A program made the position numbers and the translations under genes. A DNA stretch of 12,489 nt from Patescibacteria group bacterium (GTDB lineage Bacteria > Patescibacteriota > Minisyncoccia > Phycocordibacterales > UBA6065), in NCBI GenBank assembly GCA_028866595.1, contig JAGWHV010000021.1:1-12489 (forward strand), in the 5' to 3' direction. The notes beneath the pieces were generated by a model. The model was given only the letters and a program-made list of their open reading frames with translations. It was not told the DNA's origin and made no database searches. Shown piece after piece: positions 1 to 6,890 of this stretch (positions are counted from its first letter, which is position 1; each line of letters starts with the position of its first letter).

Positions 1-35
1 GCAGGTGAAGCACTTTTAGGTCCGATTTGCCTCAT

Positions 36-295
36 CCTCTATCGTGTGCTCCTTTGCACAGAGGCTGTTGCGGAGAAAAACCCAAGGAGTACTATGACAA
101 CGAAAAGGCCGCGCGCGGCGCGCGGCCCGTTCCAGAACATAAATCTCTAAGCGATACTTGTGATGTGCATCAAAAGCTAAGCCGAGTTCGCAGGATGGCA
201 CCAGTAAAGGCGCCGAGGCGTCTAACCAGAACGTCCTCCGAGTGACGGCTAGTAAACCGTAAGGTTTAATCGCTTAGAGATTTATACTCTGGAGC
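36..295 (+). ncRNA. Probable structured RNA of unknown family (strand assumed)
   Basis: No convincing protein gene lies in 1-346, but the stretch is full of pairing. Positions 139-155 (ATAAATCTCTAAGCGAT) are the exact reverse complement of 269-285. After a symmetric AC/AC internal loop the pairing continues with TCCAGA 131-136 and TCTGGA 288-293, then a G-U and a G-C pair, giving about 25 bp. Inside is a six-pair hairpin with a GTAA (GNRA-type) loop at 253-268, stacked directly on the long helix. There is also a hairpin with one mismatch at 197-214 and a closing helix 177-184/246-252. Upstream are a GC-rich eight-pair hairpin at 107-127 and another hairpin at 36-64. I looked for the conserved blocks of tmRNA, RNase P RNA, SRP RNA and common riboswitches and did not find them. 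The + strand is assumed because ruvB follows; the helices would also form on the other strand. The ends are uncertain. Confidence 0.5.
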
Positions 296-346
296 AGATC
301 GTGTTTTCAAACTCTGACAGCAGTATCTTAGCATAAACATTTTTGT

Positions 347-1381
347 ATGTCAAGTACCCCGAAGGACAAGAATAAGGCTACGAATAAGGCAAATGAGACC
401 GGGGACGACCTTTTCCTCGATACGACCCTCCGGCCGTCTTCGTGGGACGAGTACGTCGGCCAGAAAACGATAAAGGACAACCTCAAAGTCCTCCTCCGTG
501 CGGCCGCTGAACGCAAGCATCCGCCCGAACATATCCTCTTTTATGGACCGCCCGGCCTCGGCAAGACGACACTCGCCCACCTCATAGCCCGCGAGACCGC
601 TTCCCAGCTCAAGGCGACGTCTGGTCCGGCAATAGAAAAAATCGGCGACCTCGCCTCGATCCTTACCAATCTCTCGCCTGGCGACATCCTTTTTATAGAC
701 GAGATCCACCGCCTCAATAAAGCGATCGAAGAGGTGCTCTATCCAGCGATGGAGTCGGGCTCCCTCGACATCATCATAGGCAAAGGGCCGTCGGCGCGGA
801 CCATCCAGCTCGAATTGCCGCCCTTCACTCTCATCGCCGCGACAACAAGGATCGCTCTCCTGTCGTCGCCCTTGCGCTCGCGTTTCTCCGGCGGCACGTT
901 CCGGCTCGAGTTCTATTCTGACAAAGAGATCCAGCAAATCATCGAGCGCTCGGCGAAGCTCCTCGGGATCGACATGGATGACCGTTCGAGTAAAAAAATC
1001 GCCGAGCGAAGCCGCTTCACTCCCCGGACGGCGAACTTCCTCCTCAAACGCGTCCGCGACCTCGCCCAAGTCGAGAAAACCCCCGTCTCTGTCGAGATCG
1101 TCGACCGGGCCCTAACGATGCTCGGCGTAGATGAGCTCGGACTGACCCAGGTCGATCGTGACCTGCTCCGAACGCTCATAGACAAATTTAGTGGCGGTCC
1201 TGTCGGCCTTAATACCCTGGCCGCATCGCTTGCCGAAGAAGAGGCGACGATCGAAGAAGTTCACGAGCCGTACCTCCTCCAGCTCGGCCTCATCGAGCGA
1301 ACGCCGCGCGGCCGCAAAGTCACGGAGAAAGGCTACGCTCATATGAAGATCCCTCCGGAAAAACGCGGCAAGCTCTTGTAA
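347..1381 (+). CDS. ruvB: RuvB, Holliday junction branch-migration ATPase
   Basis: RuvB is the hexameric AAA+ motor that, with RuvA, drives branch migration of Holliday junctions in recombinational repair. The 344-residue protein has the full family layout. Walker A is GPPGLGKT at 67-74 and Walker B with DEIH at 118-121. Sensor 1 is ATTR near 165-168, followed by the SPLRSRF arginine-finger segment at 174-180. A C-terminal winged helix (about 283-335) carries the conserved TPRGR. The segment just after the arginine finger (SGGTFRLEFY) is about one residue longer than usual. The first 25 residues are a charged, probably disordered extension. The ATG has no Shine-Dalgarno sequence in front of it, and no clear promoter was found between it and the structured region upstream. 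yebC follows after 16 bp. No ruvA is present, so it must lie elsewhere. Confidence 0.97.
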   Translation: MSSTPKDKNKATNKANETGDDLFLDTTLRPSSWDEYVGQKTIKDNLKVLLRAAAERKHPPEHILFYGPPGLGKTTLAHLIARETASQLKATSGPAIEKIGDLASILTNLSPGDILFIDEIHRLNKAIEEVLYPAMESGSLDIIIGKGPSARTIQLELPPFTLIAATTRIALLSSPLRSRFSGGTFRLEFYSDKEIQQIIERSAKLLGIDMDDRSSKKIAERSRFTPRTANFLLKRVRDLAQVEKTPVSVEIVDRALTMLGVDELGLTQVDRDLLRTLIDKFSGGPVGLNTLAASLAEEEATIEEVHEPYLLQLGLIERTPRGRKVTEKGYAHMKIPPEKRGKLL

Positions 1382-1397
1382 CTTAATCCTTAAAGAC

Positions 1398-1925
1398 ATG
1401 TCAGGACACAACAAATGGTCACAAATAAAGCATAAAAAGGCCAAAACAGACGGCGTGAAGTCGAAGCTTTATTCGAAATATTCGAAACTCATATCGGCTG
1501 AAGCTCAAAAAGCCGGCGGCAACAAAAATTCGCCCTCCCTGCGCGCCCTCATCGAACGGGCCAAGGCCGAGAATGTCACGAACGACGTCATCGAGCGAGC
1601 GATAAAGAAAGCGAGTGAGCCGGGCGGCGCTCTTGAATCGATCATGTACGAAGCATACGGGCCAGGCGGCTGCGCGATCATGATCGAAGCTCTCACAACG
1701 AACAAAAATAAGGCCGCTCAAGAGGTAAAGCACATTCTCTCCGACAATGGCTTCTCTCTGGCGACGCCAGGGAGCGCGTCGTGGGCTTTCGTCCGCGAGA
1801 ACGCTGTATGGAAAGCGACGACGACCGTCGACCTCTCCGACGAAGACCTTGCCGCCCTCGAAAAGCTCGTCGGCGACCTCGAAGCGAACGACGAGGTCCA
1901 GGAGGTCTATACGAATGTGGAATGA
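1398..1925 (+). CDS. yebC: YebC/TACO1-family protein, short form lacking domain III
   Basis: YebC/TACO1 proteins bind RNA or the ribosome and are linked to translation of difficult (for example proline-rich) stretches; some were first described as transcription regulators. The N-terminal signature MSGHNKWSQIKHKKAK and the YEAYGPGGCAIMIEALT block (84-100) make the family certain. Family members are usually about 240-250 residues; this one has 175. Compared from memory with E. coli YebC, residues 1-135 and 141-175 align without trouble (the end DDVQEVYHN corresponds to NDEVQEVYTN). The roughly 65 residues between them, which form domain III, are absent. The frame is intact and both flanks are conserved, so this looks like a clean internal loss rather than decay. 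The stop overlaps the ruvC start (ATGA), indicating translational coupling. No Shine-Dalgarno sequence is evident. Confidence 0.93.
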   Translation: MSGHNKWSQIKHKKAKTDGVKSKLYSKYSKLISAEAQKAGGNKNSPSLRALIERAKAENVTNDVIERAIKKASEPGGALESIMYEAYGPGGCAIMIEALTTNKNKAAQEVKHILSDNGFSLATPGSASWAFVRENAVWKATTTVDLSDEDLAALEKLVGDLEANDEVQEVYTNVE

Positions 1926-2398
1926 GAATCCTCGCCATCGACCCTGGATACGAGCGACTCGGCATCGCGGTTCTCGAGAAGAACCCGCGGGAAAAAGAAT
2001 CCCTCGTATATTCTGACTGCTTCAAGACAGATCCGAGACTGTCCCACAGCGAGCGTCTCGGCCTCATAGGCGCAGAGATCGACCGGGTCATCGATGAATA
2101 CGAGCCGGGGGCTCTCGCCATCGAGACGCTCTTCTTCAGCTCGAACGTCAAGACGGCGATCGCCGTCGCCGAGGCTCGCGGCGTCATTTTGTATCAAGCC
2201 GCCGCACACGGCCTTAAAACATATGAATACGGCCCCGGGGAGATAAAAATCGCCGTCACCGGATACGGCAAAAGCGACAAAGACCAGATCATCGCCATGA
2301 TCCCGCGGCTCATTCAGGTGGAAAAGACGATACGGCACGATGATGAATACGACGCCATCGCCGTCGGCCTCACCTGCCTCGCTGTTGAAAAGATCTGA
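1922..2398 (+). CDS. ruvC: RuvC, Holliday junction resolvase
   Basis: RuvC is the dimeric RNase H-fold endonuclease that cuts Holliday junctions symmetrically after RuvAB branch migration. The 158-residue protein keeps all four acidic metal ligands: D7 in AIDPGYERLG, E68 in LAIETLFF, and D141 and D144 in HDDEYDAIAVGLT. Length is normal for the family. The ATG at 1922 is chosen because it opens directly on the first beta strand (MRILAIDPG) and overlaps the yebC stop as ATGA; an earlier in-frame start would add an implausible Arg-rich tail read from yebC. The segment GEIKIAVTGYGKSDKDQI matches the family's DNA-binding and dimer region. It is the last gene of the ruvB-yebC-ruvC operon and ends with TGA. 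Confidence 0.95.
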   Translation: MRILAIDPGYERLGIAVLEKNPREKESLVYSDCFKTDPRLSHSERLGLIGAEIDRVIDEYEPGALAIETLFFSSNVKTAIAVAEARGVILYQAAAHGLKTYEYGPGEIKIAVTGYGKSDKDQIIAMIPRLIQVEKTIRHDDEYDAIAVGLTCLAVEKI

Positions 2399-2415
2399 CC
2401 GAATTTAGACGACAT

Positions 2416-2424
2416 TTATCCACA
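2416..2424 (+). promoter_or_regulatory. Perfect DnaA box (TTATCCACA)
   Basis: This is an exact copy of the strong DnaA-box consensus, 18 bp after the ruvC stop and just upstream of the putative -35 of the acidic-protein gene. About 0.1 exact copies would be expected by chance in a window of this size on both strands. The position suggests DnaA control of the next gene, or DnaA titration; both are inference. Confidence 0.45.
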
Positions 2425-2434
2425 CCCTGGCAAC

Positions 2435-2467
2435 TTTTCAAAGGAAAACCTATTTGTTACAAATAGG
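2435..2467 (+). promoter_or_regulatory. Putative promoter with a palindrome over the -10
   Basis: A TTTTCA -35 (2435-2440) and an extended -10, TG-T-TACAAA (2455-2463), are separated by 17 bp, each hexamer matching 4 of 6 consensus bases. A perfect 8-bp inverted repeat with a 3-nt centre, CCTATTTG-TTA-CAAATAGG (2449-2467), covers the -10 and the predicted start. That is where a repressor operator would sit. No T-run follows, so it is not a normal terminator. The predicted transcript would start about 20 nt before the acidic gene. Confidence 0.4.
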
Positions 2468-2488
2468 GACGTTCTAAAAGAAAACGAT

Positions 2489-2707
2489 ATGCCGAGAAAG
2501 AATATCCAAAAAGAAGAGGTGCTCAAAGACGAGGAAGAGGAGGAGCGAAAAGCAGAGGACGAGGAAGATGACGATCCGAGTCCGAAGAAAGTAGCGAGCG
2601 ATGATGATGAGGCGCTCCCTGAGGAACCGGAGGATCTCGAAGACGATGACGAGGAGAGCGACGACCCTCTCAACGATTTCATGACGGGAGAGGAGGAAAG
2701 CTGGTAA
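2489..2707 (+). CDS. Small, extremely acidic protein of unknown function
   Basis: I do not recognise this 72-residue protein. About 35 residues are Asp or Glu against 8 Lys or Arg, for a net charge near -27. It has runs such as KDEEEEER and LEDDDEES. There is no signal peptide, membrane segment or predicted fold core; it is probably disordered. The only hydrophobic patch is at the end (DPLNDFM...ESW), which could be a short binding motif. I favour a real gene because it has its own putative promoter upstream and a strong terminator that begins at its stop codon, and because the codons follow the local style. No Shine-Dalgarno sequence precedes the ATG. Possible roles for such proteins include nucleic-acid mimicry, RNA polymerase binding (like the acidic tail of the delta subunit) or buffering of basic proteins; none is shown here. 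Confidence 0.65.
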   Translation: MPRKNIQKEEVLKDEEEEERKAEDEEDDDPSPKKVASDDDEALPEEPEDLEDDDEESDDPLNDFMTGEEESW

Positions 2708-2760
2708 CAAAAAACATAAGTATCTCGAGAAAAGACAGGGATACTTCTGTTTTTTGTTAC
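2704..2760. terminator. Long bidirectional terminator hairpin
   Basis: GTAACAAAAAACA (2704-2716) pairs perfectly with 2748-2760, and AAGTATC (2718-2724) with 2740-2746. A single T·C mismatch lies between them, giving 20 pairs in total around a 15-nt loop. Each strand ends its right arm with a six-T tract. The hairpin lies between the convergent acidic-protein gene, whose stop codon is inside the left arm, and tyrS, whose stop is 4 bp away, so it can end transcripts from both sides. Confidence 0.8.
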
Positions 2761-2764
2761 AAAC

Positions 2765-3976
2765 TTATCTCCTAATCCTGATCTTCAAAAATTCGTGCTG
2801 GCCGGCGCGGATGTCGAGGTCGCTCTCGATCTTGAAATCGAAGGTCGTTATTTTGTCGCCTGTTTTGAGGTTTTTTATCGAGCCGCCCGTGACGCCCCTC
2901 TTGAAAAGCGAACGGGATCCGTACACGCCATTCGATACGAGTACGTCGATGAGAGGTGTCCCTTTGTCCACAGAGACCTCGCGCGCTTCTGCCGGCATCT
3001 GCCCGCTAGAGAAAGCAGAGACGAATGATGTCTTGGCGTTCTCCGCCGCATCCTTGCCGTGATAGATCTCGACGACAGCAGACGCGAGGCGCATCTTGGC
3101 GTCGCGAGGATTGCCGGCGCCGGCCAAAAACGCCCGTTCCTTGGCGATCGCTTCATCTGGAACCGTCGTACACAGCTCGAGGCCCGAGATGATGAGACTA
3201 TCCGGCCAGCTCATGACTTTACCGAGCATGTCTGTCGCGCTGTCTATCATGGTTATCATATTCCCTTCTGACTTGCCCATTTTTTTGCCCGTAGGATCGA
3301 CAAGAAGCTTCGTAGCGATGACGAATTTTTCCTTGCCTTTGAGATCTTTCATAAGGTCGCGGCCGGTGAGCATATTGAACGTCTGGTCGTTACCGCCGAT
3401 CTCGGCATCGGTATCAAGAGCGACAGAATCGTAGCCCTGCATGAGCGGGTAGAGGAATTCGTGCAGGAACACCGGCTTGCCGGAATCCATGCGCGCCCTG
3501 AACATGTCGCGCTTGAGCATCTGATCGACGGTCATGTGCGACGCGAGCTCGACGACGTCGCCGAAAGACATCTTCGCGAGCCACTTGCTGTTGAACACGA
3601 TTCGGGCGGCGTTCTTGCCCCTGAAAGATATGAACCGGGAGGCTTGCTTCTTGTAAAGCTTGCAATTCTCGAGAACCTGCTTGCGCGTGAGTGGCTTCCT
3701 CGCGGCGAGCTTGTCGCTCGGGTCGCCTATCATAGCGGTAAAGTCGCCGATAAGCATGATAACCTCATGTCCCATAGCCTGGAGGGCGCCGAGCTTCATG
3801 AGAGGGATGGCGTGGCCCATGTGGAGAGTCGGACCCGTCGGATCGATGCCCATATACACCGTTATCTGCCGCCCGGAGGCGAGCGCCCGGGCGAATGACT
3901 CCTTCGAAGGAAAGACATTTTCCACGCCCCGAGCGAGGAAGGCCTCTATATGCTTCGGGTCAGTGTCGGTTTTCAT
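2765..3976 (-). CDS. tyrS: Tyrosyl-tRNA synthetase
   Basis: TyrRS charges tRNA-Tyr with tyrosine. The 403-residue protein is a class I synthetase. The HIGH motif appears as HMGH at 52-55 within GIDPTGPTLHMGH. IGGNDQ (193-198) follows the tyrosine-recognition region (LMQGYDSVALDTD). The KMSKS loop reads KMGKS at 232-236. The last 60 or so residues form an S4-type RNA-binding domain. The HMGH/IGGNDQ pattern fits the TyrZ-like branch of bacterial TyrRS. The ATG at 3976 is chosen because it gives a normal N-terminus; an in-frame start farther upstream would run into the divergent PBP gene. The 3977-4049 gap must hold both promoters, but I could not define them. It is transcribed toward the shared hairpin terminator. 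Confidence 0.96.
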   Translation of the reverse strand: MKTDTDPKHIEAFLARGVENVFPSKESFARALASGRQITVYMGIDPTGPTLHMGHAIPLMKLGALQAMGHEVIMLIGDFTAMIGDPSDKLAARKPLTRKQVLENCKLYKKQASRFISFRGKNAARIVFNSKWLAKMSFGDVVELASHMTVDQMLKRDMFRARMDSGKPVFLHEFLYPLMQGYDSVALDTDAEIGGNDQTFNMLTGRDLMKDLKGKEKFVIATKLLVDPTGKKMGKSEGNMITMIDSATDMLGKVMSWPDSLIISGLELCTTVPDEAIAKERAFLAGAGNPRDAKMRLASAVVEIYHGKDAAENAKTSFVSAFSSGQMPAEAREVSVDKGTPLIDVLVSNGVYGSRSLFKRGVTGGSIKNLKTGDKITTFDFKIESDLDIRAGQHEFLKIRIRR

Positions 3977-4040
3977 GGGAACACTGTAACATAGCCGTAT
4001 TTCATTGTCTTGTAGGGGCTTACATTTCCTGATATCGTAC

Positions 4041-4044
4041 AAGG
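4041..4044 (+). promoter_or_regulatory. Ribosome binding site that decides the PBP start
   Basis: AAGG lies 5 nt before the ATG at 4050. It supports that ATG over the in-frame TTG at 4005. Few genes in this window have any Shine-Dalgarno-like sequence. Confidence 0.5.
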
Positions 4045-4049
4045 TACAC

Positions 4050-6635
4050 ATGAGAAAGAGCCCTCTCCATCGGTTCTGGAGGCATGTCAGAGCCCATACC
4101 TTCAAAGACATCGTAATCCTCGCTGCTTCGGCTTTTTGCGTCATCGCTGCTGTTGGTGTTTTTTGGATATCATCGCTTCACCTGCCCGACCTCACCTCCT
4201 TTGAGAGCCGCGAGGTGACCCAATCGACGAAAATATACGACAGCACCGGTACGATACTCCTCTACGACCTCAATCAAGGCGTCAAAAGGACCGTCCTCCC
4301 TTCAGAAGACATATCTCCCTTCATAAAAGAGGCGACTGTCGCGATCGAGGACGAAGACTTTTACCATCACGGCGGTATAAAAGTGTCTTCGATAATTCGC
4401 GCCCTCTGGGACGACCTGCTCACCGGCCACTACAGCGAGGGAGGATCGACGATCACCCAGCAAGTCGTCAAAAACACTCTCCTCACCGGCGACAAGACCA
4501 TAACCCGCAAGCTCAAAGAGCTCGTCCTCGCTATCAAACTCGACAACGCTCTGCCTAAAGACCAGATCCTCACCATATACCTGAACGAAAACCCGTACGG
4601 CGGCAATCTCTACGGCGTCGAGGAAGCGTCGCGCCAGTTCTTTGGTAAAGACGCGAGCGACGTGACGCTCGCCGAGGCTGCCTACCTCGCCGCTATACCG
4701 CAAGCGACCACGTACTATTCACCATACGGCACCCACCTCAACGCCCTCGAGACCCGCAAGAATCTCGTACTTCAGAAAATGCTCGACCTCAAGTTCATAA
4801 CCCAGGATGAGTACGACGCGGCCATACAAGAGAAGGTCCAATTCCAACCACAGAACCAGAGTGGCATAAAGGCCCCCCACTTCGTTTTCTTCGTACAACA
4901 GTACCTCGATAACCTCCTCGGCGCCGGTACGATCGAGCAGGGCGGATACAAGATCATCACCACCCTCAATATGGATCTCCAATCCAAAGCAGAGGATCTA
5001 GTCAAGACGACCGCCCTCTCGAACGAGCAGAATTTCGAGGCAAAGAACGCTGCCCTCGTCGCTATAGACCCTCAAACCGGCGGTATCGTTTCGATGGTCG
5101 GCTCGCGCGACTATTTTGACCAGGAGATCGATGGAAAATTCAACGTCGCCGTCGACGCGCAACGCCAACCAGGTTCGACGATGAAACCGATCATATACTC
5201 CGAAGCTTTCATGAAAGGCTACACGCCGGACACTGTGCTCTTCGATGTACCGACGGAATTCAGTACCGACTGTATGCCGTCTCTCACCGACATGTATGCC
5301 TCTTCGACGCCCCTCAAGTCTGGGGCTGTCTGCTACAAACCAGGCAACTACGATAATGAATTCCGTGGCCCGATAAGTATGCGCGACGCTCTCGCCCAGT
5401 CTATAAACGTGCCCTCGGTAAAGGTCCTCTATCTCGCCGGTGTGGACGATTCGCTCAATCTCGCCAAGAATATGGGACTTACAAGCCTGACCAGCGCTAC
5501 ACGTTATGGACTCACCCTCGTACTTGGTGGCGGCGAAGTGACCCTCCTTAACATGACAAGCGCCTATGGATCATTCGCCGACGACGGAACCCACGTCCCC
5601 TATACGCCGATCCTGCACATATACGGGCCCGACGGCGCAGAGATCATGCTCCCGCAACAACAGCCCGTGCGCGTCCTGCCGGCGACCATCGCCGAGACGA
5701 TATCGAATATACTCTCTGATAACACAGCCCGGACGCCGGCCTATGGCCCAAATTCTGTCCTTTATTTCCCGACACGAGACGTCGCTGTAAAGACGGGTAC
5801 GACGAATGACTCCCGTGACGCTTGGACGATCGGATATACGCCAAACCTAGTCGTCGGCGTATGGGCTGGGAACAACGATGATTCTCCGATGGTCAAGAAA
5901 GTCGCCGGCCAAATAGTGGCGCCTATGTGGAGCGCCTTCATGCACCAAGCCCTGGATACCCTCCCCGACGAACGATTCATACCGCCGCCGACCACCGATG
6001 AGACGAGCCTTAAACCCGTCCTCCAAGGTATATGGGAAGGTGGTCAGACATATACGATAGACACGATATCAGGCAAGCTCGCCACGTCTCTCACTCCCCC
6101 AGAGACGCGCAAGGAAGTGCCGATTCAGTCCGTACATTCAATCTTATATTGGATAAACAGGAATAATCCCCTCGGACCAGCTCCAACAGACCCGACGAAT
6201 GACCCCCAGTTCACGCGTTGGGAGATACCCGTAAGGCTCTGGGCAGCGCAACATGGATATACGGACCAGTCCTCTTCTACGGCCGACGTCCCGACTTCGT
6301 ACGACGATGTCCACACGCCGGCAAACATGCCGTCGATAACCTTGTCGAATATAAACCCATCGCAGACATACAGCCTCGACGATACGGTGTCGATACTCGT
6401 GAACGAAACGGGACGGTATCCCCTCTCCAAAGCATCCCTCTACGTAAACGACTCGCTCGTTGAGTCTATCAATAGAGCTCCATTCGTATTTAGATTCTCA
6501 CCGCGAGACATATCGGGGATCCAGGAATCGAACCAAGTCCGTGTCGTGGGAGTTGATTCTGTGTACGATAAAACCGAAGCCTCAACTACGATGTCCGTGG
6601 CGTTAGACTCTGCTCCGACTCCATCCTCTCAATAG
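4050..6635 (+). CDS. Class A penicillin-binding protein (PBP1A-type, bifunctional)
   Basis: This enzyme polymerises glycan strands from lipid II and cross-links the stem peptides outside the membrane. The 861-residue protein has a short cytoplasmic basic tail, one membrane helix (about 20-43) and then a GT51 transglycosylase domain. That domain has the catalytic EDEDFYHHGG motif (Glu 100) and GGSTITQQ (131-138). The transpeptidase domain has the active-site serine in GSTMKP (S376, K379), SIN at 451-453 and KTGTT from 581. Beyond about residue 645 come a proline-rich linker, a segment ending in WEIPVRLW, and an Ig-like beta domain (about 760-855). To my knowledge this C-terminal arrangement is typical of Parcubacteria PBPs. 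All catalytic residues are present. It diverges from tyrS and is followed 44 bp later by a small membrane-protein gene. Confidence 0.95.
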   Translation: MRKSPLHRFWRHVRAHTFKDIVILAASAFCVIAAVGVFWISSLHLPDLTSFESREVTQSTKIYDSTGTILLYDLNQGVKRTVLPSEDISPFIKEATVAIEDEDFYHHGGIKVSSIIRALWDDLLTGHYSEGGSTITQQVVKNTLLTGDKTITRKLKELVLAIKLDNALPKDQILTIYLNENPYGGNLYGVEEASRQFFGKDASDVTLAEAAYLAAIPQATTYYSPYGTHLNALETRKNLVLQKMLDLKFITQDEYDAAIQEKVQFQPQNQSGIKAPHFVFFVQQYLDNLLGAGTIEQGGYKIITTLNMDLQSKAEDLVKTTALSNEQNFEAKNAALVAIDPQTGGIVSMVGSRDYFDQEIDGKFNVAVDAQRQPGSTMKPIIYSEAFMKGYTPDTVLFDVPTEFSTDCMPSLTDMYASSTPLKSGAVCYKPGNYDNEFRGPISMRDALAQSINVPSVKVLYLAGVDDSLNLAKNMGLTSLTSATRYGLTLVLGGGEVTLLNMTSAYGSFADDGTHVPYTPILHIYGPDGAEIMLPQQQPVRVLPATIAETISNILSDNTARTPAYGPNSVLYFPTRDVAVKTGTTNDSRDAWTIGYTPNLVVGVWAGNNDDSPMVKKVAGQIVAPMWSAFMHQALDTLPDERFIPPPTTDETSLKPVLQGIWEGGQTYTIDTISGKLATSLTPPETRKEVPIQSVHSILYWINRNNPLGPAPTDPTNDPQFTRWEIPVRLWAAQHGYTDQSSSTADVPTSYDDVHTPANMPSITLSNINPSQTYSLDDTVSILVNETGRYPLSKASLYVNDSLVESINRAPFVFRFSPRDISGIQESNQVRVVGVDSVYDKTEASTTMSVALDSAPTPSSQ

Positions 6636-6679
6636 CCGCGCTTTACTTTTCGCTCATAAAAAAGTAGGCTATCGTCCGT

Positions 6680-6889
6680 ATGATCTTTGTCGCAGGAGGG
6701 TTATTAATGCTCATGACCGTCGGAACATTGGCGCTCATAACAGGCGTCGGTATGATACAAAGGGACAAAGTCGGGAGCCTGCTTTGTGTAGTCATAGGTC
6801 TCGTACTCATCGGCATAAGCGGACTCGCCGGGAAAAAAGTTATCCTCGACGATCCGCGAGTTGTGAGGAGGCTCTCCCGGCTGGAATGA
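6680..6889 (+). CDS. Small membrane protein with two helices, unknown function
   Basis: I do not recognise this 69-residue protein. It has two hydrophobic helices (about 2-26 and 33-50) joined by a short polar turn (QRDK), and a basic cytoplasmic-type tail (DDPRVVRRLSRLE). The pattern suggests a hairpin inner-membrane protein. The start ATG has no good Shine-Dalgarno sequence; GTAGG lies 11 nt upstream, too far to be convincing. It follows the PBP gene in the same direction and may be read from the same transcript. Its stop is one base away from the stop of the convergent dciA-like gene, with no terminator between them, so antisense overlap of the two transcripts is likely. The opposite strand is also open here but encodes an unlikely protein. 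Confidence 0.6.
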   Translation: MIFVAGGLLMLMTVGTLALITGVGMIQRDKVGSLLCVVIGLVLIGISGLAGKKVILDDPRVVRRLSRLE

Positions 6890-6890
6890 C

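Noticed and set aside
1..150. Open frame on the + strand from the window edge to a TAA at 148-150
   Set aside because: Only 49 codons, no recognisable protein pattern, and it runs through GC-rich and long-range helices. An open frame of this length is likely by chance.
1..346. tmRNA, RNase P RNA, SRP RNA or a known riboswitch
   Set aside because: The tRNA-like ends and tag of tmRNA, the GAGGAAAGUC-type core of RNase P RNA, the SRP Alu/S motifs and the common riboswitch boxes are all missing on both strands.
350..1069. Long antisense frame inside ruvB (239 codons)
   Set aside because: Composition is that of a shadow frame of a GC-rich gene; RuvB on the + strand is unambiguous.
1781..1921. 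Upstream in-frame start for ruvC
   Set aside because: It would add an Arg-rich tail read from yebC; the ATG at 1922 matches the family N-terminus and the ATGA overlap.
2964..2972. DnaA-box-like TTGTCCACA
   Set aside because: One mismatch and inside tyrS coding sequence; best explained by codon content.
3461..3898. Antisense frame inside tyrS (145 codons)
   Set aside because: Shadow of tyrS; no family pattern and no translation signals.
4005..4049. TTG start for the PBP gene
   Set aside because: The ATG at 4050 has an AAGG ribosome binding site and gives a normal basic N-terminus.
3977..4144. Upstream in-frame start for tyrS
   Set aside because: It would overlap the divergent PBP gene and add residues not found in TyrRS.
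6645..6666. Weak hairpin TACTTTT/AAAAGTA after the PBP gene
   Set aside because: Only seven AT-rich pairs with an 8-nt loop and no following T-run; not convincing as a terminator.
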